Below, in pieces: positions 9,016 to 18,713 of a DNA stretch of 64,000 nucleotides; position 1 is the stretch's first letter, and each line of letters opens with the position of its first letter. The stretch covers positions 1,116,001-1,180,000 of the forward strand of contig NZ_WSRW01000001.1 in NCBI RefSeq assembly GCF_009770985.1, read 5' to 3'. The notes under the pieces are model-generated. The model saw nothing but the letters and a program-made list of their open reading frames with translations. It ran no database searches and had not been told where the DNA came from. The DNA comes from Mucilaginibacter lacusdianchii. GTDB taxonomy: Bacteria > Bacteroidota > Bacteroidia > Sphingobacteriales > Sphingobacteriaceae. The position numbers and the translations under genes are program-made.

Positions 9016-9876
9016 TTAATCAGAAATATGGTCACGTTCCAACACAAACTCTATTAAATCATCAATAGGATGACGAATAATTTTACCAACAGAAATTTCA
9101 TGTTCGGCACACAAAGCTTTTAGTTCAGTACCGAAAAAGTAGGCAATGGAACCTACAAAATGGCACACATGCTGCTGGTAATCAGGGTATGATTTGATGT
9201 TTGTTTCAATAAACTCCAGCAACCCCGTACGGATCAGATTTTGACCATAATCAGTATCTTTAATAGTACTTAGAAACTGTGCAAAAGAAGCCAGGTATGA
9301 ATTACCACCGGTTTTTTGATACACATTTTTAATTACGTCTTCCTTAGTTAGGCGGTAGGTTCTTTTAAAAATGGCATGCAAATCGGCGGGCATATTACCG
9401 TATAAGTAATCGGTAATCAACGCCTTGCCAAACCAAGTGCCCGAACTTTCGTCGCCTAATACATAACCCAAACCATGTTTGCCGTCACAAACGTTATGGC
9501 CGTCAAAATAAGATATATTAGAACCTGTACCCAACACACAGCATAAACCTTTATGATGTCCGCAGGTGGCATAAGCTGAGCCCAGCAAATCGCTGTCTAC
9601 ACTAATAAAAGTTCTAGGGAACAGTTGCGTTAAGGCATTAGATACCATTTCGCGCCGGTCGGGACTGGAGCAGCCAGCACCAAAAAAATAAATTTCCTGT
9701 ATATCAGCAACCCGCTTAATTAACTCGGGCGCCTGATCCTGAACAACCCTGGCAATTTCCTTTTCACTTAAAAAATAGGGATTTAAACCGCCTGTACTTA
9801 ATTTCAGGTAAGGCTGCCCCGGAATTGCCAGCAGCCAGTCTGTTTTTGACGATCCGCTGTCGGCAACTAATATCAT
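9016..9876 (-). CDS. BadF/BadG/BcrA/BcrD-type ATPase, N-acetylglucosamine-kinase-like
   Basis: Member of the ASKHA sugar-kinase/ATPase fold. The 286-residue product begins MILVADSGSSKTDWLL, the phosphate-1 loop, and has LGTGSNISYFDG, HGLGYVLGDESSGTWFGKALI and HFVGSIAYFFG, matching phosphate-2 and adenosine motifs of N-acetylglucosamine kinase-like proteins. A role in amino-sugar recycling is the likely reading, but substrate is not shown by sequence. Its start overlaps the stop of the upstream response regulator (ATGA, 4 bp), so the two are translationally coupled. Confidence 0.8.
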   Translation of the reverse strand: MILVADSGSSKTDWLLAIPGQPYLKLSTGGLNPYFLSEKEIARVVQDQAPELIKRVADIQEIYFFGAGCSSPDRREMVSNALTQLFPRTFISVDSDLLGSAYATCGHHKGLCCVLGTGSNISYFDGHNVCDGKHGLGYVLGDESSGTWFGKALITDYLYGNMPADLHAIFKRTYRLTKEDVIKNVYQKTGGNSYLASFAQFLSTIKDTDYGQNLIRTGLLEFIETNIKSYPDYQQHVCHFVGSIAYFFGTELKALCAEHEISVGKIIRHPIDDLIEFVLERDHISD

Positions 9877-10256
9877 GCGCTAAGTTCTTCCAGTGTTTTA
9901 TGGGTAAGTGGTTTATGAATAAACTGGGTGATATATTTGTTTTGGCTGGAGCGTTTTACATCTACAGGGTCTAATGACGAAGAAAGCATAAAAATCTTTT
10001 TAGCGCTTTTTTTCTCTTCGCTTAGTTTATCGTACTCCTGCAAAAACTCAAAACCATTCATCAATGGCATCCGCAAGTCCAGAAAAATAACATCCGGCTT
10101 TATTTCACCAATCCTGATAGCCTCAATAGCTTCGGTTGCTGATTGTTGCACCACAATTTTTTCTGCAAAATTGCTGCTTTCTAATATGCGGCGAGTGACA
10201 AAATTATCTATGTAATTGTCGTCAATCAACAAACAAGTTTTATAGCTTATCAACAT
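9873..10256 (-). CDS. Stand-alone response-regulator receiver protein (CheY-like)
   Basis: Single REC domain without an output domain. I use ATG 10256 (MLISYKTCLLIDDN); the three extra codons upstream would need TTG. The acidic pair Asp12-Asp13, the phospho-acceptor Asp60 (IFLDLRMPLMNG), the switch Ser in IFMLSSS and Lys115 in FIHKPL are all present, so it should be phosphorylatable. It is of the type that passes phosphate to, or is read by, a partner protein in Bacteroidota. Coupled to the kinase-like gene at 9016; no sensor kinase is adjacent. Confidence 0.9.
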   Translation of the reverse strand: MLISYKTCLLIDDNYIDNFVTRRILESSNFAEKIVVQQSATEAIEAIRIGEIKPDVIFLDLRMPLMNGFEFLQEYDKLSEEKKSAKKIFMLSSSLDPVDVKRSSQNKYITQFIHKPLTHKTLEELSA

Positions 10257-10309
10257 TGAACTCAAAATTAGGATTTTACCCTAAATAAGACGCTAATTAA
10301 GCAAAAAAA

Positions 10310-11653
10310 TTATTGTAAGCCAATACTATTGGTGATTTGTTTTAGCGTTGTTTCGGCCACTTTAGATTGGTATTGAGCAGCAAAGAAAATAGACTGAGCA
10401 TTCAGGTAATTACGCTGTGCCTCGCGTATCTCCAGCGGCGTAATGGTACCCAGCCGATATTTTTCCAGTGAAATTTCTAGCGTTTGGCGGGCAAGATCGG
10501 CGTTGGCCTGCCCAAGCCTTACCTGCGCTAAACCAGCGGTGTAGCTATTGTATAAATCAGTAATCTGCGCTTGAATTTCCAATCGGGTTTGGCTTACGTT
10601 GATATTGGCATTATCAATTTGCAACTTGGCATTTCGCTCGCGGCGCCACTGGTTAAAGCCATCAAAAATATTTATAGTAGCCGCTAAACCATAATTTAGT
10701 CCGTTTGAGCGCTGCACCCTGGCAAAACCTGCCGGGTTGGTACTATTATTCCATACATAGCCCGAGTTAACCGAAATTTGCGGATAACGGGTAGCGCGGA
10801 TAGATTTTAAGTTGAGTTCGGCCAAACGCTGGTTAATATTGGCCGAAAGGATAGCCGGGTTTTGCGTGTTGGCCTGGTTAATGATATCATTTAATACCAG
10901 TTTATCATCTACAATAATGGTATCTGCAATTTTAAAATCAATACGTGGGTCACGGGCCATCAGTCGGTTCAATTCAATTTTGCTGGATCGATATTGCTGC
11001 AACTGAGTAATCAATGTAGCGGTATCAGTATTTACGGCTACCTGCGCATTGTATACATCCAAACGGGCAACACGGCCAACTGAATAGCGGTCGTTGGCAA
11101 AACGCAACTGCGTACGCGAAATGGCAATAACGCCCTGCAATGCCTGTATCTGTTTATTTTGATTTACCAGATCATAGTATGCGTTGATCACGTTAGCTAC
11201 CGTGCGTTGTATGGTATCGCGCAGTTGTACGTCGCTTAATTGGCGACGCTGTTTTAAGGCATCGTACGTAGCAAACATGTTGAAACCGTCAAACAGTGTC
11301 CAGGTAAGTGCTACGCCGTAATTACTACCAGTATTGTTGGCCCGGGTAATACGGTTTACTGTACTGTCTGACCGGGTTTGGGTAGTGCTTTGTATACTGT
11401 TGCTTATAGTATAGTTTCCGCTAACCGTTGGCAGCATGCGGGCGTTGCCCAGCGATACGTTGTTGCTGGCTATTGTAGCCGTATTTTTGGAAAGTTTAAT
11501 GTCGTAATTATTTCTGAGCGCTATTTCAACCGCGTCTTTCAGCGTTAACACACTGGCGGTATCAATAGTAGGTGTTGGCGTTGTCTGAGCATGTACTCGG
11601 CCCGCAAAAACAGCACAACAAAAAATAAGGCAAATAAGGGGTTTTACGCTCAT
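10310..11653 (-). CDS. TolC-family outer-membrane efflux channel
   Basis: Outer-membrane exit duct of the tripartite pump encoded directly upstream. ATG 11653 is chosen: it gives a clean signal peptide (MSVKPLICLIFCCAVFAGRVHA) and a 7-bp gap after the RND gene, whereas the longer frame starts with TTG inside that gene. The 447-residue mature product has the two internal repeats of the OEP fold: LTLKDAVEIALRNNYDIKLSKN and, later, IINQANTQNPAILSANIN, each followed by long coiled-coil helices rich in Gln, Asn and Ala. Third gene of the MFP-RND-TolC operon. Confidence 0.9.
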   Translation of the reverse strand: MSVKPLICLIFCCAVFAGRVHAQTTPTPTIDTASVLTLKDAVEIALRNNYDIKLSKNTATIASNNVSLGNARMLPTVSGNYTISNSIQSTTQTRSDSTVNRITRANNTGSNYGVALTWTLFDGFNMFATYDALKQRRQLSDVQLRDTIQRTVANVINAYYDLVNQNKQIQALQGVIAISRTQLRFANDRYSVGRVARLDVYNAQVAVNTDTATLITQLQQYRSSKIELNRLMARDPRIDFKIADTIIVDDKLVLNDIINQANTQNPAILSANINQRLAELNLKSIRATRYPQISVNSGYVWNNSTNPAGFARVQRSNGLNYGLAATINIFDGFNQWRRERNAKLQIDNANINVSQTRLEIQAQITDLYNSYTAGLAQVRLGQANADLARQTLEISLEKYRLGTITPLEIREAQRNYLNAQSIFFAAQYQSKVAETTLKQITNSIGLQ

Positions 11654-11660
11654 GTTGCTT

Positions 11661-14600
11661 TTACAGGTTTTCAATCAATAAAGGTTTCTTTTCTTCCGCT
11701 TCGGCAGGTTCTTCATCAGGGTTGTGGCGTATTTTAGATGCCAGCAACATGTACATCACCGGAATCACGTACAAGGTAAGTACCAAGGCAAACATTTGTC
11801 CGCCCATAATTACAATACCTAACGATACACGGCTTTTAGCGCCTGCGCCTAATGCAAATGCAATAGGCACGGCACCCAATACTACAGCCAAACTGGTCAT
11901 CAAAATAGGGCGCAAGCGGGCAACTGCCGCTTCAACCACAGCTTCATATTTGGGAATACCATGTTCCATCCGCTGGTTAGCAAACTCCACAATCAAAATA
12001 CCGTTTTTAGTTACCAAGCCTACCAGCGTAATCATACCAATTTCGCTGAAAATGTTCAGCGTTTGGTCAAACAGCCATAAGCTTAAGAATGCCCCGGCAA
12101 TAGCCAGTGGTACGGTAAGCATTACAATTACCGGGTCCATAAAGCTTTCAAACTGTGCAGCCAATACCAGATAGATTAGCAGCAAGGCAAAACCGAAGGC
12201 GAACAAAATGTTAGATGAACTCTCGGCATAATCGCGCGATGGGCCGGTTAAGGCTGTACTAAACGATGGGTCAAGCATGCTATCGGCAATGCGCTGCATT
12301 TCGGCAATACCATCACCCACAGTATAACCCGGCGCCAAGCCTGCCTGCACGGTGGCCGATTTATAGCGGTTGAAGTGATAAATAGCTGGAGGGGCCGCAC
12401 TTTCTTCAACTTTTACTACGTTGTCTAACTGTACCAACGTGCCCTTGGTGCTACGCACATAAACAGATTTTAAATCCAACGGTGCATCGCGGTTAGCACG
12501 GTCTACCTGGGCTATTACCTGGTACTGTTTACCGCTCATTAAAAAGTAATCTAAACGACCCGAGCTGTAGTACAGTTGCAAGGTTTGCGCAATGGCTTGT
12601 ACGGACACCCCTAAATCGCGGGCCCGGTCACGGTCGGTAGTAATACGCAGCTCGGGTTTGGTAAACTTCAGATTTACGTCGGACGTAGAAAATATTGGGC
12701 TTTTGCTAACCTCGGCAAAAAAGTTAGGCAATACCTTACGTATCTTTTCAAAATCCTGGTTCTCGATTACAAACTGCACCGGCAAAGAGGTACGCGAGCC
12801 GCTACCACCACCAGATATAGTTTGCTCCTGAATAACGAAGGCACGAGCATCCGGGAAGCGTTTTAGCTTGCCGTTCATCCAATCAGCAATTTCCTGCTGA
12901 GAGCGTGTTCGCTCATCTGGTGCTACCAACCCGATACGGCCAAAGCCAGAGTTGGCCGAACCACCACCGCCACCGCCCGGTGACACAATCTCAATATTTA
13001 TTTTTGCTTCCGGAACAGAGTCATCTACCAGTTGCGCAACCCTGTCCATATACTTGGTCATGAACTCGTATGAAGCGCCTTCGGAACCGGTTACGGTATA
13101 ACGCAACTGACTGCGATCATCCAGCGGTGCCAGCTCAGATGGGATCACTTTTACCAATACGCCAATCAAAATAACAGATACCACCAAGATAACGACCGAA
13201 ACCCATTTACGCTTCATGAAGCTAACCAGTGTTTCGGCATAGCCATTGTTCATGCGCTCAAAGAAAGGCTCTGTTTTTTCGTAGAACTTAGATTTCTTCT
13301 GGTTTTTACGAATCAGCTTCACATTCAGCATCGGCGTTAACGACAACGACACAAAAGCCGAAATTAACACGGAACCCGCCACTACTACCGCAAACTCACG
13401 GAACAAACGCCCCGTAAAGCCTTGTAAAAACATGATGGGTAAAAACACTGCTGCCAGCGTTACCGAAGTAGATATTACGGCGAAGAAAATCTCGGCCGAA
13501 CCCTCGAACGCCGCTTTGCGTATGGGCATGCCACCCTCAATCTTTTTGTAAATATTCTCCGTTACCACAATACCGTCATCCACTACCAGGCCTGTTGCTA
13601 ATACAATACCCAGCAGGGTAAGAATGTTGATAGAGAAATCGCAGATGTACATGATAAAGAACGCCCCAATCAATGATACCGGAATATCAATCAGCGGACG
13701 GAAGGCAATAAGCCAGTCGCGGAAAAATAGATAGATGATGATTACCACCAGTATAAAGGATACAATAAGCGTTTCCTCCACCTCTTCGATAGACTGGTTG
13801 ATGAAACGGGTATTATCTAACGCCACCTGTACGGTAATATCAGGAGGCAGGTCTTTTTTAATTTGCTCTAACCGTTTGTAAAAGTCTTTGGCAATTTGCA
13901 CATAGTTAGCACCCGGCTGCGGTACTACAGCCAAACCAACCTGTGGTACGCCCGATTCTTTAAAAGCAGTTTCTTCATTGGCCGAACTTAACACGGCGTA
14001 ACCTATATCGCTTAAACGAATTACACGGTTGCTGTCTGAACGGATAATCAGATTGTTAAAGTCTTTTTCGGTTACCAACTTGCCCAAAGCACGTACCGTC
14101 ATTTCGGTATTATAACCTTCAATTTTACCAGCCGGCAGCTCTACGTTTTCTTGCGCCAGTGCGGCACTAATGTCTGTAGCAGTAAGGCCCAAGGCTGATA
14201 GCTTGCTCGGGTCAATCCACAAACGCATAGCGTATTGGCGCTGGCCCTGAACGTTTATGGCACTTACACCCGGAATGGTTTGCAAGCCCTCTTGTAATAC
14301 GTTTTCGGCGTAATCATTTATTTGGGTAATGTTACGGGTATTGCTGCTTACAGTAAGGGTGATAATATTATCAGCATTCGCGTCAGCCTTGTTTACTACT
14401 GGCGGGGCATTAATATCCTGCGGCAACTGGCGCTGGGCTTGTGATACCTTATCGCGTACGTCGTTAGCGGCCGTTTCCAAATCAGCATCCAGGTTAAATT
14501 CAACCGTGATGTTGCTGGAACCTACCGAGCTGGTTGACGAAATATTACGGATGCCTTGTACGCCGTTGATGGCTTTTTCGAGTGGTTCAGTAATTTGCGA

Positions 14601-14780
14601 TTCAATTACATCGGCGTTTGCACCCGAGTAACTGGTGGTTACGCTAATGATGGGCGGATCGACTGACGGGAAATCGCGTACACCTAAAAAGGTGTAGCCG
14701 ATAACACCAAATACCACGATGATAACTGACATTACCGTGGCCAATACCGGCCGTTTTATACTGACTGAGGATAAACTCAT
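11661..14780 (-). CDS. RND-family efflux pump inner-membrane subunit (HAE1 type)
   Basis: Proton-driven transporter that exports drugs or other amphiphiles through the MFP/TolC partners. Start at ATG 14780 (MSLSSVSIKRPVLATVMS); the longer frame would use GTG. The 1039-residue product has the expected layout: TM1, a large periplasmic porter loop (about 33-330), TM2-TM6, second porter loop (about 555-865), TM8-TM12. TM4 holds the proton-relay aspartates (ATGLVVDDGIVVTENI). A Gly-rich stretch (PGGGGGGSANSGFG) sits in the second loop. Preceded by its membrane fusion protein and followed after 7 bp by TolC. Substrate unknown. Confidence 0.93.
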   Translation of the reverse strand: MSLSSVSIKRPVLATVMSVIIVVFGVIGYTFLGVRDFPSVDPPIISVTTSYSGANADVIESQITEPLEKAINGVQGIRNISSTSSVGSSNITVEFNLDADLETAANDVRDKVSQAQRQLPQDINAPPVVNKADANADNIITLTVSSNTRNITQINDYAENVLQEGLQTIPGVSAINVQGQRQYAMRLWIDPSKLSALGLTATDISAALAQENVELPAGKIEGYNTEMTVRALGKLVTEKDFNNLIIRSDSNRVIRLSDIGYAVLSSANEETAFKESGVPQVGLAVVPQPGANYVQIAKDFYKRLEQIKKDLPPDITVQVALDNTRFINQSIEEVEETLIVSFILVVIIIYLFFRDWLIAFRPLIDIPVSLIGAFFIMYICDFSINILTLLGIVLATGLVVDDGIVVTENIYKKIEGGMPIRKAAFEGSAEIFFAVISTSVTLAAVFLPIMFLQGFTGRLFREFAVVVAGSVLISAFVSLSLTPMLNVKLIRKNQKKSKFYEKTEPFFERMNNGYAETLVSFMKRKWVSVVILVVSVILIGVLVKVIPSELAPLDDRSQLRYTVTGSEGASYEFMTKYMDRVAQLVDDSVPEAKINIEIVSPGGGGGGSANSGFGRIGLVAPDERTRSQQEIADWMNGKLKRFPDARAFVIQEQTISGGGSGSRTSLPVQFVIENQDFEKIRKVLPNFFAEVSKSPIFSTSDVNLKFTKPELRITTDRDRARDLGVSVQAIAQTLQLYYSSGRLDYFLMSGKQYQVIAQVDRANRDAPLDLKSVYVRSTKGTLVQLDNVVKVEESAAPPAIYHFNRYKSATVQAGLAPGYTVGDGIAEMQRIADSMLDPSFSTALTGPSRDYAESSSNILFAFGFALLLIYLVLAAQFESFMDPVIVMLTVPLAIAGAFLSLWLFDQTLNIFSEIGMITLVGLVTKNGILIVEFANQRMEHGIPKYEAVVEAAVARLRPILMTSLAVVLGAVPIAFALGAGAKSRVSLGIVIMGGQMFALVLTLYVIPVMYMLLASKIRHNPDEEPAEAEEKKPLLIENL

Positions 14781-14851
14781 GTGCTTTTTTTGTTTTCTTT
14801 GATGATGCACTGCGGCACCTTTTTACTTTTCTTTATGACTGCTTTGTAGTA

Positions 14852-15961
14852 TCAATGAAACACCTTAACTATCTTCAGAGGTACTTTAGGGCGCATTTGT
14901 ATAATGCCTGATACAATTACACTATCCCCTGGTTTAAGGCCTTCGGTAATCTCAATCAGGGTTTCTGTACGTAAATCAGTTTTTACCGGAACGGCTACCG
15001 CTGTATCGTTACGGGCAATAAATACTTTGCTCGATTTTAAGTCGGGCACTACACTTTGCGTAGGCACCATGATGGTACGCGGCGATTGCTCTAACACTAG
15101 GTTGATCTTGGCAAATCCGCCAGCTGTAATTTCATTGTTTGGATTAGCTGCCCTTGCCCGTACGGTTACCGTTCGGGAGGTTTGATTGATAGACGGATCA
15201 ATGGCATATACGGTAGCCGTAAAGTTTTTGCGTGAGCTGGCGATATTGAAAGTAACTTTAGTGCCTGGCTTAATCAGCGAGCGGTAACGCTCGGCCACCG
15301 AAAAGGTAACTTTCATTGGATTGGTATTTACCAATGTAGCAATGGCCGTAGTGGGCGACAAATACCCCCCTGGACTTACATTACGCAAGCCGATAACACC
15401 GCTAAATGGCGCACGAATAACCGTACGACCTATCTGTGCCCTAATTACCTCACTTTGCGCACGAAGCGTATTGTAGGATGATAAAGAAGTATCATACTCC
15501 TGCTGGCTTACGGCACCTTTTTGCAACAGGATGCGGTTGCGGTATTCATTCTCTTTAGCCAGTGATACCTGATATTGATTTTGCTTTAATGAGGCCTGCA
15601 AATCCTGGTCATATACTTTAACCAGTACCTGGCCTTTGCTCACATGGCCGCCTTCCGAAAAATTAATGCTGGTAATGGCACCAGCCGTTTGGCTTACCAG
15701 GCTTACTTGCTCGTTGGGGTCAACGGTACCCGTCACATCAATAGTGTTGTTAACCACTGTATCTTTTACAATCTGGATGTTTACTGGTACAGGGCCGCCT
15801 TTGCCACCCGGCCCACCTTTGCCTCCACCGGCTCCCTTGCCTCCACCCTGGCCACCGCCTTGTGCCTGGCCTTCTTTGCCCTTGCCATTGCTTAATTTAT
15901 GATAAACCAGGTAACCGATAAGTAAAGCTATTACTATGTAAATAATGTATCGTAGTCTCAT
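14852..15961 (-). CDS. RND efflux membrane fusion protein with Gly/Lys-rich linker
   Basis: Periplasmic adaptor of the pump. The 369-residue product has one N-terminal membrane helix (about 4-20). An unusual low-complexity region of about 30 residues made almost only of Gly, Lys, Gln and Pro (about 28-60) follows. After it come a beta-barrel/lipoyl pair (VSLVSQTAGAITSINFSEGG; RAPFSGVIGLRNVSPGGYL), a short alpha-hairpin (about 108-165) and the membrane-proximal domain (EGLKPGDSVIVSGI). First gene of the operon; the ATG is at 15961. The linker could span the peptidoglycan-facing gap or simply be a flexible tether. Confidence 0.92.
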   Translation of the reverse strand: MRLRYIIYIVIALLIGYLVYHKLSNGKGKEGQAQGGGQGGGKGAGGGKGGPGGKGGPVPVNIQIVKDTVVNNTIDVTGTVDPNEQVSLVSQTAGAITSINFSEGGHVSKGQVLVKVYDQDLQASLKQNQYQVSLAKENEYRNRILLQKGAVSQQEYDTSLSSYNTLRAQSEVIRAQIGRTVIRAPFSGVIGLRNVSPGGYLSPTTAIATLVNTNPMKVTFSVAERYRSLIKPGTKVTFNIASSRKNFTATVYAIDPSINQTSRTVTVRARAANPNNEITAGGFAKINLVLEQSPRTIMVPTQSVVPDLKSSKVFIARNDTAVAVPVKTDLRTETLIEITEGLKPGDSVIVSGIIQMRPKVPLKIVKVFH

Positions 15962-16251
15962 TTTGTCTTAATGTTTACCTGGATGAATGCTTAAATTTAA
16001 ATTTTGATAAAAATTGTTCATATAACTATATAGGTAGTGGTTGCCAGCTGGTTACAAAGCGTATGGAATACCTTTAGGTTTATCGGCAAATATAACGTTT
16101 GTAAAATGCAAGCTGTGGCATACAACGCACTTTAACCAAACGGTAAAATTAAAGGCTTCGGTTCATTAGAACTGTATGTATCAACCATTTTACAACAGCG
16201 CGGTTTTGATATACAGTATTTTATAGATTTGAAAATTTATATCTTTCGGCC

Positions 16252-18051
16252 ATGAAAAAGTGGTGTTTTATTGTCTGTATTTTAATTAACTATTTAACTA
16301 TGACTGAGAGCAGCCTAGCCGCAGGCCCATTGCAAATATTTTATACTGTATCTTTTCCTGAAGCGCAGGCTCATTATGTAGATATCGAAATGGATATCAA
16401 AGGCTTAGCCCAAAATCAGCTAACCCTTAAAATGCCTGTATGGACGCCCGGCTCATACCTGGTGCGCGAGTACGCCAAAAACGTAGAATCGTTCACGGCC
16501 GAACATAACGGTAAAGCGGTTAACGTAACCAAAACCCGTAAAAATGCATGGCAAATTGCTACACAGGGCTTAACCTCGGTAAAAGTAAAATACCGTGTGT
16601 ATGGTAATGAAATATCAGTGCGTACCAATTTTATTGATGCTTCGCATGGCTTTTTATCACCAGCCGGTACCTTCATTTATCCCGATGGTAGGCTGAACCT
16701 GCCTTCTACTATCCACATTAAACCTTATAAAAACTGGGATAAAGTTTCTACCAGTTTGGCATCAGTTAATAATGATGCGTTTACGGTAACAGCGCCCAAC
16801 TATGATATTCTGTTTGACTCGCCTATTGAAGTGGGCAACCAGGATATCTTTGGTTTTGATGCAGCCGGTGTGAAGTATGAAGTAGCCATGTATGGCGGCG
16901 GCAACTATGATAAAGACCGCCTGAAAAAAGATATGACCAAGATTATTGAGGAAGAAACCGCAATTTTTGGCGAAAACCCCAATAAGCGTTATGTATTCAT
17001 CGTGCATAATTACCAACGCGGCGGCGGCGGTTTAGAGCATTTAAGCTCTACCGTACTGGGTGCCTCGCGCGATGGTTATGCTACCGAAAGCGGTTACCTG
17101 GGCTTTTTAAGCTTGGTTGCGCACGAGCACTTTCACTTGTGGAATGTAAAACGTTTACGCCCTATTGCTTTAGGTCCGTTTGATTATGATAACGAGAATT
17201 ATACCACCAACTTGTGGATTGCTGAGGGTTTTACGGCCTACTACGATAACCTGATTGTGCGCCGCGCACAGCTGAACCCGGTAGAAAGCTATTTGAAAGA
17301 GTTAACCGCCGATATGGGCACCATGGACAATACACCGGGAACTCGTGTACAACCACTATCACAATCCAGCTATGATGCCTGGATTAAAGGTTACCGCCCG
17401 GACGAGAACTCTATCAACACTGGTATCTCTTATTATACAAAAGGCTCTATCATCGGCATGTTGCTTGATCTGGAAATCATCAATGATACCAAAGGTGCCA
17501 AATCATTAGATGATGTAATGCGATATATGTATAACGAGTATTACAAAACCAAAAAGCGCGGTTATACCGATGCTGAGTTTAAAGCTGGTTTAGAAAAATT
17601 TGCCGGTAAAAACTTGGATGATTTTTACAAAAAATACATCAACGGTGTTGATCCTGTAAATTATGACCAGTATTTGGGTTATGCCGGTTATCATGTGGTA
17701 AATGATTTGGAAGGAAGCAATAACCCAACATTGGGTGCTACTTATGTAAACGCCGCTGGCCATGTAAGGGTAGCCACCGTATTGCGCGGCACTGCAGCCT
17801 GGAAAGATGGCATTAACGTATATGATGAAATCACAGCTATTGACGGTGCCGAAGTGCACGATCCGAAAACGATGCTCGACGGTAAAAAAGTAGCAGATAA
17901 AATTAGCGTAAGTATCATTCGCGACGGCTTACCGATGACAATACCGGTAACTTTGTTAAGAAACACCCAGGTAAGATATCGTATTGAAAGCTTACCTAAT
18001 GTTACACCACAGCAAATGACGGTACGTAATAAGTGGTTGAAGATTCAGTAA
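16252..18051 (+). CDS. M61-family metallopeptidase (glycyl aminopeptidase type) with PDZ domain
   Basis: Predicted exported zinc aminopeptidase. The 599-residue product has a signal peptide (about 1-24) and an N-terminal beta domain (about 25-200). A gluzincin catalytic domain follows, with HEHFHLWNVKR (His291, Glu292, His295) and the third ligand Glu325 in WIAEGFTAYYD. A GGGGLEHLSS substrate-binding strand sits just before it. A C-terminal PDZ domain (about 490-585) follows, as in M61 relatives. Monocistronic, with a terminator 17 bp after the stop. Family certain; substrate unknown. Confidence 0.92.
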   Translation: MKKWCFIVCILINYLTMTESSLAAGPLQIFYTVSFPEAQAHYVDIEMDIKGLAQNQLTLKMPVWTPGSYLVREYAKNVESFTAEHNGKAVNVTKTRKNAWQIATQGLTSVKVKYRVYGNEISVRTNFIDASHGFLSPAGTFIYPDGRLNLPSTIHIKPYKNWDKVSTSLASVNNDAFTVTAPNYDILFDSPIEVGNQDIFGFDAAGVKYEVAMYGGGNYDKDRLKKDMTKIIEEETAIFGENPNKRYVFIVHNYQRGGGGLEHLSSTVLGASRDGYATESGYLGFLSLVAHEHFHLWNVKRLRPIALGPFDYDNENYTTNLWIAEGFTAYYDNLIVRRAQLNPVESYLKELTADMGTMDNTPGTRVQPLSQSSYDAWIKGYRPDENSINTGISYYTKGSIIGMLLDLEIINDTKGAKSLDDVMRYMYNEYYKTKKRGYTDAEFKAGLEKFAGKNLDDFYKKYINGVDPVNYDQYLGYAGYHVVNDLEGSNNPTLGATYVNAAGHVRVATVLRGTAAWKDGINVYDEITAIDGAEVHDPKTMLDGKKVADKISVSIIRDGLPMTIPVTLLRNTQVRYRIESLPNVTPQQMTVRNKWLKIQ

Positions 18052-18067
18052 TCAATTATAATTTTAT

Positions 18068-18101
18068 AAAACGCCTTGCTTTAATAAGTAAGGCGTTTTT
18101 T
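18068..18101 (+). terminator. Terminator after the M61 peptidase
   Basis: AAAACGCCTT and AAGGCGTTTT form the stem, extended by CTT/AAG across one mismatch, followed by a T run. Confidence 0.9.
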
Positions 18102-18139
18102 GTTTGGTGACTAGATAGTGTGCGAGTTTTGTGTAGTGC

Positions 18140-18655
18140 GTTTTTAACTTCCTTTAGTACAGTTGAACTTACATCGTCTGCTCATTGCCGCAGCGGCTAG
18201 TTCTTTTGTCATAGCTACAAAAGAACCAAAACTTAGCGCAGCGATCTCATGAACACCACTACAAATAAACAATAAAGTGAATAAAAGCCTAGCTGTTGCG
18301 ATCACCTCTCCGCCCACAAGGCCAACGCTGGCCCGGGCGCAACAGCGGGCCTTTGCCCTTCTTTTTATTTTCCTTCTCTATCCTTATTCAACCAAAGCAC
18401 TGACCGAACATAACAGACAAAAAAAATCGGCATTCAGCTTTTCCGGTTACCACAGCCAGATGTATACGCACAGGCAGAACATAGGAAAAGGTGCGGCCGA
18501 GAGGTTTATTCACCTTGTTGTTTATTTGTAGTGGTGTTCATGAGATCGCTACCGCTTAGTTCTTTTTGGTTACTTTTTCTTTTCCGGCAAAAGAAAAAGT
18601 AACATCCACAGGCCGTGGTCAAAGAACATCCATATCCTAACGAAGGCCAAAAAGA
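18140..18655 (-). repeat. Dispersed mosaic repeat, copy B (inverted relative to copy A)
   Basis: The reverse complement shares the ordered blocks of copy A (2461-2940). Copy B has an additional insert at about 18506-18566: a second, inverted copy of its own GTGGTGTTCATGAGATCGCT module, placed beside the GTTACTTTTTC palindrome. An 84-codon open frame at 18277-18531 lies wholly inside the repeat and has no protein-like composition, so I do not call it a gene. Confidence 0.8.
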
Positions 18656-18713
18656 GTTAAAGCAACAAACCAAATGAACAAAAAAAGCAGCGATAAACGC
18701 TGCCTTTTAAATC

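Noticed and set aside
16240..16247. TATCTTTC as promoter of the M61 gene
   Set aside because: It ends 4 nt before the ATG, so transcription would start inside the gene; it also differs from TANNTTTG at the last base.
18277..18531. 84-codon open frame in the 18-kb spacer
   Set aside because: It lies entirely inside the dispersed repeat, and its frame is not kept in the other copy.
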